NCBI GenBank assembly: GCA_904063045.1
Contig: CAJFCJ010000006.1
Span: forward strand, 1,059,771-1,123,770
DNA: 64,000 nucleotides
Origin: Dimorphilus gyrociliatus
Lineage: Eukaryota; Annelida; Polychaeta; Dinophilidae
Direction: 5' to 3'
The notes below the pieces were generated by a model. It did no database searches. It was not told the origin of the DNA and was given only the letters and a program-made list of their open reading frames with translations. Shown in pieces: positions 54,774 to 64,000 of this stretch. Made by a program: the position numbers and the translations under genes. Position 1 is the first letter of the stretch. Each line of letters begins with the position of its first letter.

Positions 54774-56459
54774 TTATTCAGGTTCATAGTCTGACGGTGG
54801 AGCAGCTGCAATAAACGGTGAAGGTGTGATTTCGTCTTCGAGTAAATTATTATTAGAGTCTTCTGAATCTGAGTCTGTGTAGTTGGATGAGTCAGAGCTA
54901 CCTTCGGACGAAGACGAGTAACTAGAACTAGAGGAAGGAGAAGAAACTTTTGGTGTTGTGTGAAGGGATTGACTCCAATGAGGTGTGTTGCGGGGAGTGT
55001 CAGCTTTAGTAAATAACTGCATTTCTCTGCGAAATCCTTTAGAATGGTTATATGGAACAGCTAAATGTTCACATTTTGTAAATCCTACATCTTGCAGTAA
55101 GAAATCAGTGAATTGATCAGGTTTGAAGGTAATGGAGTTGTATGTGCTAGATATTTCATCCTATTCAAATACAAAAGAAAATTAAATGTGTTAGATCGGC
55201 ATACGGTAAATACTTACAGTTAGCTTCTTCTTTCTTTTATATGATGGCCAAGCTTGGGGTTCAAGAATCAATAAACCACCAGGACGCAATTGTTTAAACA
55301 TTCGCCTGAAAGTTCTTTTTAGACCCATGTCGCCATTGTTCAAGTGAATCCACTTGGTTAGAGACAGAGCTAAAATCACATCATATTCCTCTGTTTGAAT
55401 ATCTACGGAGACGTCGTCTTCTGGCACGTAATTGGAGCAGACAAATGTTACATTGTTCGGAAAGTCATTTCCACCCTTTTCTTTGTGTCCAAGTAAAGGA
55501 GCTGCAAGAGGACCATAGTAAATCATAGAAATCGGAAACCGACTAGGTCTTCTATTATGCATTGTCTCACTAAGGTAATGCCGGACGTTTCGACGGGCTG
55601 TATTTATTAATTTTTCATCAATATCCATTCCTACTATTCTTTTTGGTTGATAAGAAGACGCGACGGCAAGGGTAAAGTTTCCAACGTTACAACCAATGTC
55701 TAGAATATCCTTATTCTCAATCCATTCCCTCTTTATGCAGTCTAATCTATAATCGTGCTCTCCTCTGGGATTTCTATAACCGTAATATGATGTATAATTA
55801 CCAAATATATACTTTTTTCTTGAATCATGTTCTCTGTAAATCTTGTTTGTTGACTGCCTTAATGAATGACTCATTAAATTACTGCGACGAACCTTTCGTT
55901 TAATAACAGGAGATATTTTTTCTGTAGCACCTTCACCAGTACTTCTTCTTCGTCTTTTTGAACGTAAAATGACGTCTTGCGGTATTGCAGGAGATACTAT
56001 TTCATCAATACTTCTTTTTTTTTTAGTTTTCGATTTCTTTTTCTCTTTGTTCGAAGATTTACGTTTTTTCTTCTTTTTCTTTTTCGGTAATTCCTCAACT
56101 TCTATTTCTTCGCCTGTATTTAGATTAAGAGGATCTGTGGAATTCTTTGGAATTCTGACATTAACATCCAGCTTATGCGGTGGTACAGGAACTGGTGAAC
56201 ACTGTGGAGTAGGTTCGAGTGTTTGATCTCTCTGGCCAATTTCTTGTAAATTAAGAGGATCGGTGATATTGCCACCAAGTAAAAATTTGTTGGGAAGAAT
56301 TATTGTTCGCGTTCGATGAACAAACATTTTCTTTTTAGCTGGTATCCCTGCCTTTTCTGTTCTATGATCAGCAAATATACGCTTTCTAGTTTTTTTCTTC
56401 TCCGATAGTTTTTTCTTGTCTTCGACACTAGTGCCATCTTTTGCCAAATCTGTTAACAT
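54774..56459 (-). CDS. MEPCE: 7SK snRNA methylphosphate capping enzyme (Bin3/MEPCE methyltransferase)
   Basis: Two exons (55218-56459 and 54774-55160), joined in phase 0, encode 542 residues. The N-terminal 190 residues are basic and low complexity, with lysine runs (PKKKKKKKRK). The methyltransferase domain starts FGNYTSYYGYRNPRGEHDYRL (shown in part: YTSYYGYRNP), with the SAM-binding DILDIGCNVGNFTL, VGMDIDEKLI, NVRHYLSE, FPNNVTFVCSNYV, LALSLTKWIHLNNGD and LRPGGLLILEPQAWPSY, then DVGFTKCEHLA and GFRREMQLF. These are diagnostic of the Bin3/MEPCE family, which caps the gamma-phosphate of 7SK RNA and stabilises it, controlling P-TEFb. The tail is a Ser/Asp-rich stretch absent in vertebrates as far as I recall. 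An NRF1-type site lies 205 bases upstream. Confidence 0.94.
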
Positions 56460-57245
56460 TACGTATGAGCATATTCCTTTAAATTAAAAAATAAATTTTT
56501 ACTAATTCGTATTTTTTTTTGAACTGATTGTATTAAAAGTACTTTCATAAGTAATTTTAGTAACTTTTAAGATATTTGGTACGATAGGAACCACTACAAA
56601 CCTTTTGCTTTATCCTCCATATATCCGCAGTCGATGCGAAGTCGAAATGTCGAGTGCAACCGTTGCGCATGCGCTCAACGTTCTCGGCCAGAATGCTTTG
56701 TCGACTAGAAAATATATTGAAAATAGCCACATTTTAATTAAATTTTCGACTCGCGAACATATATACAAATCTATATTTTCTTTTCAACAGTATAAGTATT
56801 CATTCTTACGAAAATTAAATTCTAGAAAAGGTGATAGGGAACCGGAGCCAGATCATAGTTAAATAGACTTTCAAAATGTAAGTTTGCCATTAAATGATTT
56901 ACTGGCCTACAACTGGGATGATATAATTATTTTTGAAAGTGGGTAAGAATCAGAACACTATTAGAATACTTTCAATAACTATATAATTACTAAAGTGATT
57001 TGTTAATAAGCTGATAGTTGTCTTACGTTCTATTTTTAAATCTATAAAGAAAATAAAGGGTTCACTACAACAGATAATAGAAAATATATCAAGATTGAAA
57101 AATAATCAATAAGATTCCTTGAATAGTTTCAAGTGTATTAATATTATGTTAACAAAGGGGAAAATGGAAGATAAACGAATAAGCATCATCTTTTAACAAC
57201 CGAAAATTGATACATATTATAAATCAATTAGCAACTTTCTCTTTG
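56460..57245. other. MEPCE promoter region and 3' flank of the four-TM gene
   Basis: The segment 56600-56720 is the only clearly GC-richer patch and includes the NRF1-type palindrome. It is taken as the MEPCE promoter. From 56860 to 57245 the sequence is AT-rich 3' flank of the next minus-strand gene. An 85-codon plus-strand frame (56605-56862) crosses the patch but has no family signature. Confidence 0.45.
56664..56675. promoter_or_regulatory. NRF1-type palindromic promoter site
   Basis: TGCGCATGCGCT, with the 10-base palindrome GCGCATGCGC, matches the NRF-1 consensus. It lies 205 bases upstream of the MEPCE start codon in a local GC-rich patch. It shares 11 of 12 bases with the site at 7264. 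Confidence 0.6.
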
Positions 57246-58601
57246 TTATTTCATCTTACCGGATTTACATGGAGTTACTAATTGATTAAACGATGCAGGT
57301 TGATAGAGATTCTCTGCGTCTGACGCCTTCCTCAGCCATAAATAAGAGCCTGTGTATTGAAAAGCCACACATATCCATGATAATACGAATGACCAGCCGT
57401 AGTAATCATGCCTTGATTTCTGTAAATAAATCAAATTATTCTCTTGTAGAATTGACTATAGTTTACAATTAATTACCATGATATTGCAAAGACAAATATA
57501 TAATTACAAATTATATTAATAGCGCAAGCAGTTACAAACCTCTAAAATATCCATAAGAGGGGCAGCAGATACTTCATGCTCTTCCCCTAATAATTCTCTA
57601 CGTTTTATCAGATGACATTTAATATGAAAAAATGCGATGGTGAGTGTGAGCGAGAAAGCTAAAAAATTATTTTATTGTTGGAGAAAGGCTGTTCATAATA
57701 TGAATATAGCAAACTTTACCAGAAATAAGAGTTGATGCTGATGCAAGTGTTAGGGCGTTCCTACTCATAGACAAAGCGGCATAGGCTCCGCCAATACTTC
57801 CCGCCCATGACGTGGCGATGGACAAAATAGCTAATAAAAAGGCTATTATTTCCAGATCTGATAAAAGGAATAAATGTCAAACTTGGGAATTCGATAGATG
57901 GCGTATTCTAAGTTTAGTATAAAAGCTAGCTTATCTAAGGCTTGTCCTGCAAAAAAATCTATCGAATAGAATATCAAGATTATCTTTAAAAAACGCAATT
58001 CGTTTCATCCCCTTGAGCTTGTTTTTTTAAGCGATATCTATTAATACTTACAAATTATAAATGGTAATTCTTTTTTAATGTAGTCTTGTTCTCCTCGAGC
58101 TTCGATAACAAAAACTGTACAACTTTTTTCTCGTAGGCCTAATCTCTTTCGGACAGCGACTATAAACAATTGAACAAGTTAGAATCAATAGTCAATCATC
58201 TGAAATAAATACAAACTTTCTAGATTATCACAATCTTTATATAAATTTCCATATTGGGAAAAGACAACAATATCGAGCTCGATACGTCTTGTCGTATTGT
58301 AGAAAGGTTCGAAAAGTTCGTAGATTATGACGGGTGGTTGGTAAACTGATACCCTTCCTGTTAAACTTGGCAATTTCGTGTTTAATATGCTTCGATTATG
58401 AAAAGTCTTTCTAATTAACAAATAAGTTGATGTATCATGTGGCTTTATCAATTGAGTTTGATTAGATGATTCAATTAAATCTTCTATTTTTTCATTGTAA
58501 AATTCTCTATAGGACCAATAATTCGTGCAGATGGCAACAACAAGTAGGACACTCACATTTCCCGCGTATATGACAGTACTATAATCACACAGGTTCACCA
58601 T
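57246..58601 (-). CDS. Four-transmembrane protein, claudin/clarin-like topology, unknown family
   Basis: Five or so exons rebuild about 310 residues. Start MVNLCDYSTVIYAGNVSVLL at 58601 leads into TM1 (YAGNVSVLLVVAICTNYW). A large loop follows, with N-glycosylation sequons (NQT, NRS, NTT), cysteines and VAVRKRLGLREKSCTVFV. Then come TM2 (IIAFLLAILSIATSWAGSIGG), TM3 (ALTLASASTLISAFSLTLTI), a charged link (IKCHLIKRRELLGEEHE) and TM4 (YYGWSFVLSWICVAFQYTGSY), ending CKSGKMK. One big first extracellular loop between TM1 and TM2 is the claudin-superfamily layout, but the claudin W-GLW-C-C signature is not seen. Junctions at 58215/58150 and 58050/57858 keep frame. No confident family. Confidence 0.65.
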
Positions 58602-59367
58602 ACCTCCATCTGTCTAAATGTGAAAATACGTAAATGTTGAAAGCTGTTGAAATCAATATTACTTTTGAAAAGAACAATTAATAACATTTAAAAATGATTA
58701 CTATTAACTCTTATTCACTTTAACAGTTACTGTAACCTTATTCTGACGACATTACAAATATACGGTGTCTTCTTTCCATAGGGTTTAAATTTCATATTTT
58801 TTGAGCCTTTAACGGGGAATCATCTATCAGTAATATAAATAAAAAGTTTTTGAGTGCAGGAGGCGCTTTAGTCAGATGCTTTTTTTTTATAACTTTACTT
58901 TTTTTGTAATCAATCTTTATTAACTAAACAATATTTCATTCTTGAGTTGAATGTTCTTTTTCCAATTATAAAATTCTTGTACCACCATCTCCGATTCTAA
59001 TAATAATATTGTAGAAAGTTTACATTGGAAATATTTTTTTGTAGTTATGGAAGAAATAATCAAAGTATTGAAAGATATACTCTGTCTGAGCTTCAAATGA
59101 AATCTAAAAGTTTAAATAAAAAGTTGTGTAGAACTCTTTAAAAAGATGTCAAAAATACATCAAAGTTCATATTTGTAACTTTAGAATATAAATAAGGGCT
59201 TATAGAGCTTTTAAATATTTTCAAATAATTTTCTGCTCATATATTAATACAAGTTTATTTCCGAGTTTCAAAGTATTTCGCACTGAAGGTATCCTAGTTA
59301 AACAGGAAAAGACTTAAATCTCCCATGATGCAATAACAAATGTCAAGGTCATAAAATAAACTCTACA
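58602..59367. promoter_or_regulatory. Divergent intergenic region, four-TM gene / SLC25A46
   Basis: 766 AT-rich bases between head-to-head start codons. Composition becomes slightly richer near 59300, just before the SLC25A46 ATG. No distinct promoter motif or further gene seen. Confidence 0.4.
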
Positions 59368-61601
59368 ATGTCCGACTGGAAAGAAACCCATTTTACATCC
59401 ACCCCCAGAGATACTCGCCAAAATTTTCAAAGAGGCCAAGGAAATTTATCACCAAGGCTTAGCAGTCCATTGATTAAAACAACAAACGAAACTCGTAGAC
59501 CGGAAAGACCTAGAGGTTATACTTTAAATTCTATCGGTCATTAACTGTGTTCATTGGTTTTGTTTCAAAAGACAAAGAAACAATTTGATTTTAATAGCTA
59601 TAGCTCAAGAACACCAAGTAAAACATTTTTGTAATGTTTCGCTAACAAATCCATTAAATTTTTGAAGCCATTTGCTTGATTGTTCCTTATTAATAACCTA
59701 AATAAAATTGCAGCCTTAGCTCTTATTAAAGGCTCTGTTAATCGGAATAGAGGTTTAAATCCGTTGTTGCATGAAATTTAAATGCATGTTAGCATAGACG
59801 ATACATAGAGAAACTGGGCATCTGACTACTATTACATTTTTCTTAACTTTCAAAACATATTTCGCAAGTTTCTAAATAGGGGCATACAATGTTTATATTT
59901 TATATATAGGCAAATAGAATTGTTTTAATTTTCCATTTATATCAGTTTTTTTTAATATTGTATATTCATTTATTAGTGAATGGAATATTTTTTAAATTAC
60001 CTTTAAAACAATGCTCGATATTTTCCTTTTCATAATATTAATAAATAACAAAGTTTTTTTGTTTAACATACAGAATTTTACAATAGAGTAGCTGGTTTAG
60101 CTGTTGGGATCTCAAGGTACGTAAAAGCAATGTTTAAATACCTTACACAGGCCTATTAGAAAGTTAATTTTTAAAGTACAAAAATAATATTACTTTTTTT
60201 ATAGTGTATTTGCTGAGCATATCCTATCCCATCCATTCGTTATTTTAAGACGACAATGTCAAGTAATCATTATATTTTTTCCTCTTTTTTGATTGATAAA
60301 AGCTTTTAATATATTTTTATTTATGATAGGTTAATCATGAATCGTTACGGCATCATATAACACCGTTTACCTTAGTACCAGTAACCTATAATATAATATC
60401 TCATCAGGTAGGAATGAGTATGTACTTTTTATTGCAGGCTAATTAATTTTATTTTTATTTAGTCTTTATCGCCTTTTTGGAAAGGATTAAGTAGCAGTTT
60501 AATGGTTAAAGGTATATCTGTTGCTGTAGAATCTGCCATTTGTGAATTGACGCCCCTTCCAAAGTATGCATATAAATATCTAATGAGACAATAAAACTAA
60601 CAATATGAATGTTTTCATAGAGAAATAAACAGGCACAGCTCTTTGAAAACTATAGGACAGCATATACTATTGAAATGGTATGCTTTGCATTTTTATCTTA
60701 TTGAATTTAATTAATTAAGGTAATTAAGATATTTAATAGCTTCTTTCTCTTTTTACAGTATATCATATGCAGTAGCTTCACCGTTTTACATTTCATGTCT
60801 GATTGAAACTGTCCAGAGCGATGTAGCATCGGAAACTCCTGGTGTATTAGATGTGCTTCGGGATGGTATTTATAGAGTTATTGGTTACAACACAACGAAT
60901 AGACTTCTTCCTTTTTGGAAGTTGGTTCTGCCATGTGTAACATTTGGAGTTTTACATTATTCACTATCTAGTATTGTACAGCATACTGTCCTTATGTCGA
61001 TTAAACACGATCGACAAGAAAAAGATGAGAAACATTCTTTAGTGAACACTTATTATCCTGAATTGTTAAGTAATTGGACTTCAAGGTTTCTAACCGATCT
61101 TGTATTATATCCACTAGAGCTGGTCATTCATAGATTAGGTTTACAAGGTACAAGAACTCTTGTTGACGATATGGATAATGGAACGAATGTTATTCCAATT
61201 GTTTCAAGATATGAGAGTAGTGTTGATTGCTTTAGGACTATTATTCTTGACGAAGGAATGAGCGGTCTTTATAGAGGAATTGGCGCTCTCATGCTACAAT
61301 ATGCTGTTCATGGAGCTGTCGTTAGAGTAGCGAAATTATTTCTTGTGATTTTGTCAAGGAAAATTGATGATGGTGATGATGAAAATCAAGCTTATCGTAA
61401 TCCAAATTGGTCAATCGATAAAAGAATAAAGGAGTATCCCGTCAGCCAAAGAGAAGAAACAGAACAGAAAGTTCATCCAGTAAATTATACTGTACGGTTG
61501 GTATCAATTTAATTATTTCTTGCACATGAGGCTTACTAATATGTAATGATCTCAGGTACGCACCAGCTGGTGGAAAAATCAAGACAGTGCCATCTGAATA
61601 A
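59368..61601 (+). CDS. SLC25A46: SLC25A46-like outer mitochondrial membrane carrier-family protein
   Basis: About seven exons. The start MSDWKETHFTSTPRDTRQN at 59368 codes a hydrophilic N-terminus. Then FYNRVAGLAVGISSVFAEH, LSHPFVILRRQCQVNHES (near 60240), HHITPFTLVPV, LTPLPKEINRHSSLKTIGQH, YAVASPFYISCLIETVQSDV, RLLPFWKLVLPCVTFGVLHY and LYPLELVIHRLGLQGTRT match SLC25A46 in order, with six membrane segments. Family knowledge: a degenerate mitochondrial carrier of the outer membrane that acts in fission and lipid transfer with MFN2, OPA1 and MICOS. The last intron (61497-61555, 59 bases, weak GTTGGT donor) yields an end YAPAGGKIKTVPSE; without it the frame stops at 61512. Confidence 0.92.
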
Positions 61602-61928
61602 CAATGGATTGTGGCATTTTCTGTTTAACTGATTTAATTTCAAATGGTCACTATTCTGGAGGATGTAGATAGAAATTAAGTTAATTGATAGCATTTAATA
61701 GGTAACATGAAATCGAATTTCATTCCAATTAAGACGTCATTGCTCTTACTATGTCATCTCATGTGGCTGCTTTTTCTTGAAGAGAGACAATATATCAAGT
61801 TTAAAAATAAATTTCTACTTATACTCAAAAAATGATGTATAAATATATATTTATATTTCAATAATTCTTATGAAAACAAATTAGTCTTAAGTGAATGTGA
61901 ATGAACAATATACAACAAATATATCCAG

Positions 61929-63864
61929 TTATTCATAAAATACAACATTGAAGTCGAAAAATCTAGGGTCCGATCTGTCTTTAATCTTTTTGTTAAGATG
62001 TTTGACGAATTTCAGAGTATCTTTATCTCTGTAGACTAGAGCGAGCGAGTTATTAACAGGATTTACCATTAATAGCTGTAAATAAGAAGTAGTATTATAA
62101 TTTTTTTCGTTAATTGTATTCAAAATTGATAATATCACCTCTTCATTTTCATCCTTAGCGATGTAGCTTGTGTAACCTCCACATTCGCTATCCCAATCGC
62201 GGCAAGAACTATAAAAAATAGCATCAAGAGCATAATACGATTGCTCTGTGTCATTGTCATGAACTAAAGTATAACTTCCATGCTCCCATTTTCTTACTTC
62301 AACAGAACACGTTGCTTCTGAAATGGACTTGATGATTAGATCTTTAGTATTTAATTTTAGGATCAACAAACCGCTTTCAGATTCCTCTTCTTGACCATCA
62401 GTTCGTTGAATCTTCTTCGGCTGCAGGGAGCCACTAGTATTTCTTGGTCTCTTTGATTCATTTGACTTTATTGGTGGCAAATGAGAGGCAAATTCAACTG
62501 CCTCTTCTTTGTCATCCATTCCTAAATCTGGAACAGCTTCATCAAATTCATCATCATCGTCTTCGTCGTCCTCCATGTCTTCATCACTAGAATCGTCAAA
62601 CTCAGCCAAATGATGATATTTTAAACCCGTAAAATTTGACACAGTCAAAAAGAACGCCTCTGATTTAAGAATATTGATAAATTCTTGTATTATTTCTGGC
62701 GATTCTTTAGGATCTCCTGAGTAATAGTTTCTTTTATTAGCTGGTCCTCTCTTAACCCATTTCATCTGCTCAGATTTGAGAGCTTCTTCAAGTGCGCTAT
62801 ATTTTTCATCCTATAATTTTAAATGATGTAGGAAAACAAGTATAAATATAATAAAGAAAAAAAACTTAGCTACCTGCAGAAAATCTTTTAATTCAATTTC
62901 CGAATCTACTTCGAATTTTCCTTTTATTTCTATTTGTACTTTACTTTGCAGATAGATAGGATTAATCCAACTCCTGAAGACATCCTCCTATGAAAAAAAA
63001 TTTAGTTAAAAACGATCAATGATTAACTAGATCGTCATACCGAAATCTGAGCTTGAGATAGTCTGGTTAATGTAGGTTCTAAATAGGGGGTTGGCCGTGG
63101 AAAGGGTGCTCCATAAAACCAACCATTGATAGATAGTCTTGTCTTATCCTTGGACAAAACTTCGGCAACCTAAATACGGATATAAAGTTACAAAGAAAAA
63201 GTAAAATAAATATTAATAAATTTAAATAACCTGATGAAAAGATATAGGAGAGACTTCAAAGAAAGATAACTGATTTTCAGAAGGTAATAATGATTCAATG
63301 ACATCTTTAGGTTGGTTATTATCTGACAAATGTTTAGTAAATTATAGAAGATCTGTTAATTATTCAAAGTGATTTAACACGAACCATCGGTGTCAAATAA
63401 GTCTAATGCTCCACCATCCTCTTTTCTCCAATGAGGAACTAAGTATAAAATAAATGCGATTCTTCGGCCTTCTAATTCATCATCATGACAGAGTAAGGAA
63501 TCTGTATATTCATATTTAGACCCAGTCATATCAACTTTGTCCAACAGCTGTATACCAGTTAAATTTGAGATCCAGTTTCTTACTTCGAGCTTGAATAGTT
63601 TTCTAAAATTTATGGAATATCGTAAAAATATAACTTTCCTTATGAAATAATAGCCTAGTTTCTACCTCAAAACTTTACCATAACCTGTGGACAGTTTTTT
63701 GAAATCAGAAGTCTGTTGAAATTTATATAAATCATTATTCTTTTCATAAAATATTTGTTCCTCAAGTTCTTTCTTAAGTTCTTTCACAAATTGTTGATTA
63801 TCCAAAAAGTTTGGGAGGCAGCAAGTTTGAAATGGCTTACTAACAATTTTCGCTTCTGTACTTT
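61929..63864 (-). CDS. OGFOD1: Prolyl 3-hydroxylase OGFOD1 (5' end outside window)
   Basis: The exons read left from 63864. The visible N-terminal part gives KPFQTCCLPNFLDNQQFV, NDLYKFQQTSDFKKLS and, near 63480, CHDDELEGRRIAFILYLVP, where His and Asp of the H-x-D iron site are present. Near 63270, FFEVSPISFHQVAEVLS gives the distal histidine and TRLSINGWF the 2-oxoglutarate arginine. The C-terminal exon (61929-62765 plus upstream) begins WVKRGPANKR, has an acidic insert (DDSSDEDMEDDEDDDDEF) and ends DPRFFDFNVVFYE. Family knowledge: hydroxylates a proline of ribosomal protein uS12 (RPS23) and modulates translation and stress granules. An acceptor at 63865-63866 shows the first coding exon lies further right, outside or at the window edge. 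Confidence 0.93.
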
Positions 63865-64000
63865 CTGCAATTTTTGTAAGTAATTTTTAAAAAGAAGCTA
63901 ACTTTAACAAAAACTAGATACTGGAGTCAGATTCTATTGTAGATCTTTATTAGTAACAATGTATTTCCTATTAGTTTTAATACAATTTAAAGAAAAGGAA

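Noticed and set aside
56605-56862. Plus-strand frame of 85 codons starting MLYPPYIRSRCEVEM
   Set aside because: It crosses the GC-rich MEPCE promoter patch. No protein motif; open probably by chance composition.
57930-57965. Small extra exon in the four-TM gene after an acceptor TTTTGCAG
   Set aside because: Using it introduces a stop codon at the junction. Skipping to the acceptor at about 57858 keeps the frame into the second transmembrane helix.
58301-58325. GGTTCGAAAAG as a tRNA B box
   Set aside because: No paired A box or cloverleaf around it, and it lies inside a coding exon on the minus strand. No tRNA found elsewhere.

Overview
The window looks like a gene-dense piece of a compact, AT-rich animal genome. 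Nearly every gene is split by many short introns with GT..AG ends, often only 50-110 bases long. Intergenic gaps are mostly well under 1.6 kb. The gene set (nardilysin, UBE2L3, FAM135, CFAP90, MANBAL, copine, POLR1D, choline transporter SLC5A7, a USP35/38-type deubiquitinase, MEPCE, SLC25A46, OGFOD1) is bilaterian. A ciliary gene (CFAP90) and a cholinergic gene (SLC5A7) suggest a ciliated animal with a nervous system. A small-bodied invertebrate such as a miniaturised annelid or a rotifer would fit, but the species cannot be fixed from the sequence. No viral, bacterial or transposon coding sequence was recognised.

Layout, left to right. (1) The 3' end of an unknown single-pass membrane protein (3-365, +) runs tail to tail with nardilysin (471-5414, -). 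(2) Nardilysin shares a divergent promoter region with the E2 enzyme UBE2L3 (6054-6521, +). (3) FAM135 lipase-like protein (8188-12731, +) has an NRF1-type palindrome about 0.9 kb upstream. (4) A C2H2 zinc-finger protein resembling Ikaros/Hunchback (13513-14505, +) converges on a seven-repeat ankyrin protein (14794-16294, -). (5) A 2.7 kb gene-poor, AT-rich stretch follows. (6) A Ky/hillarin-type transglutaminase-like protein without the expected catalytic cysteine (19030-21856, -) is next to a small predicted secreted protein (22120-22504, -). (7) CFAP90 (22924-23520, +), MANBAL (23825-24149, +) and a membrane-anchored JmjC protein (24703-26338, +) lie in tandem and meet copine (26417-28694, -) with only 78 bases between stop codons. 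(8) POLR1D (29265-29944, +) meets the choline transporter (30003-31938, -) with only 58 bases between stops.

(9) The most striking object is a 16 kb minus-strand gene (33321-49388) for a predicted 5,099-residue coiled-coil protein. It has nine exons, two of them 9.4 kb and 4.9 kb. Its N-terminus carries the K-L-x-A-G-x-x-K-L-A-x-F-K signature seen in AKAP9 and pericentrin, but no PACT domain is visible at its C-terminus. It holds two families of internal coiled-coil repeats. (10) After it come a USP35/38-type ubiquitin protease (50988-54044, -), the 7SK/snRNA capping enzyme MEPCE (54774-56459, -) with a second NRF1-type palindrome upstream, a four-transmembrane orphan (57246-58601, -), the outer mitochondrial membrane protein SLC25A46 (59368-61601, +) and OGFOD1 (61929 to the right edge, -).

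The genes do not form one pathway. What links them is architecture: strands alternate, neighbours often share head-to-head promoters, and 3' ends are packed tail to tail. Several themes recur: ubiquitin enzymes (UBE2L3, the USP), RNA and RNA-polymerase factors (POLR1D, MEPCE), 2-oxoglutarate oxygenases (JmjC protein, OGFOD1), and centrosome or cilium biology (giant coiled-coil protein, CFAP90). Exon junctions were placed by eye. Those stated with exact coordinates were checked for reading-frame continuity; the multi-exon spans without exon lists were recognised from translated pieces and are approximate inside.
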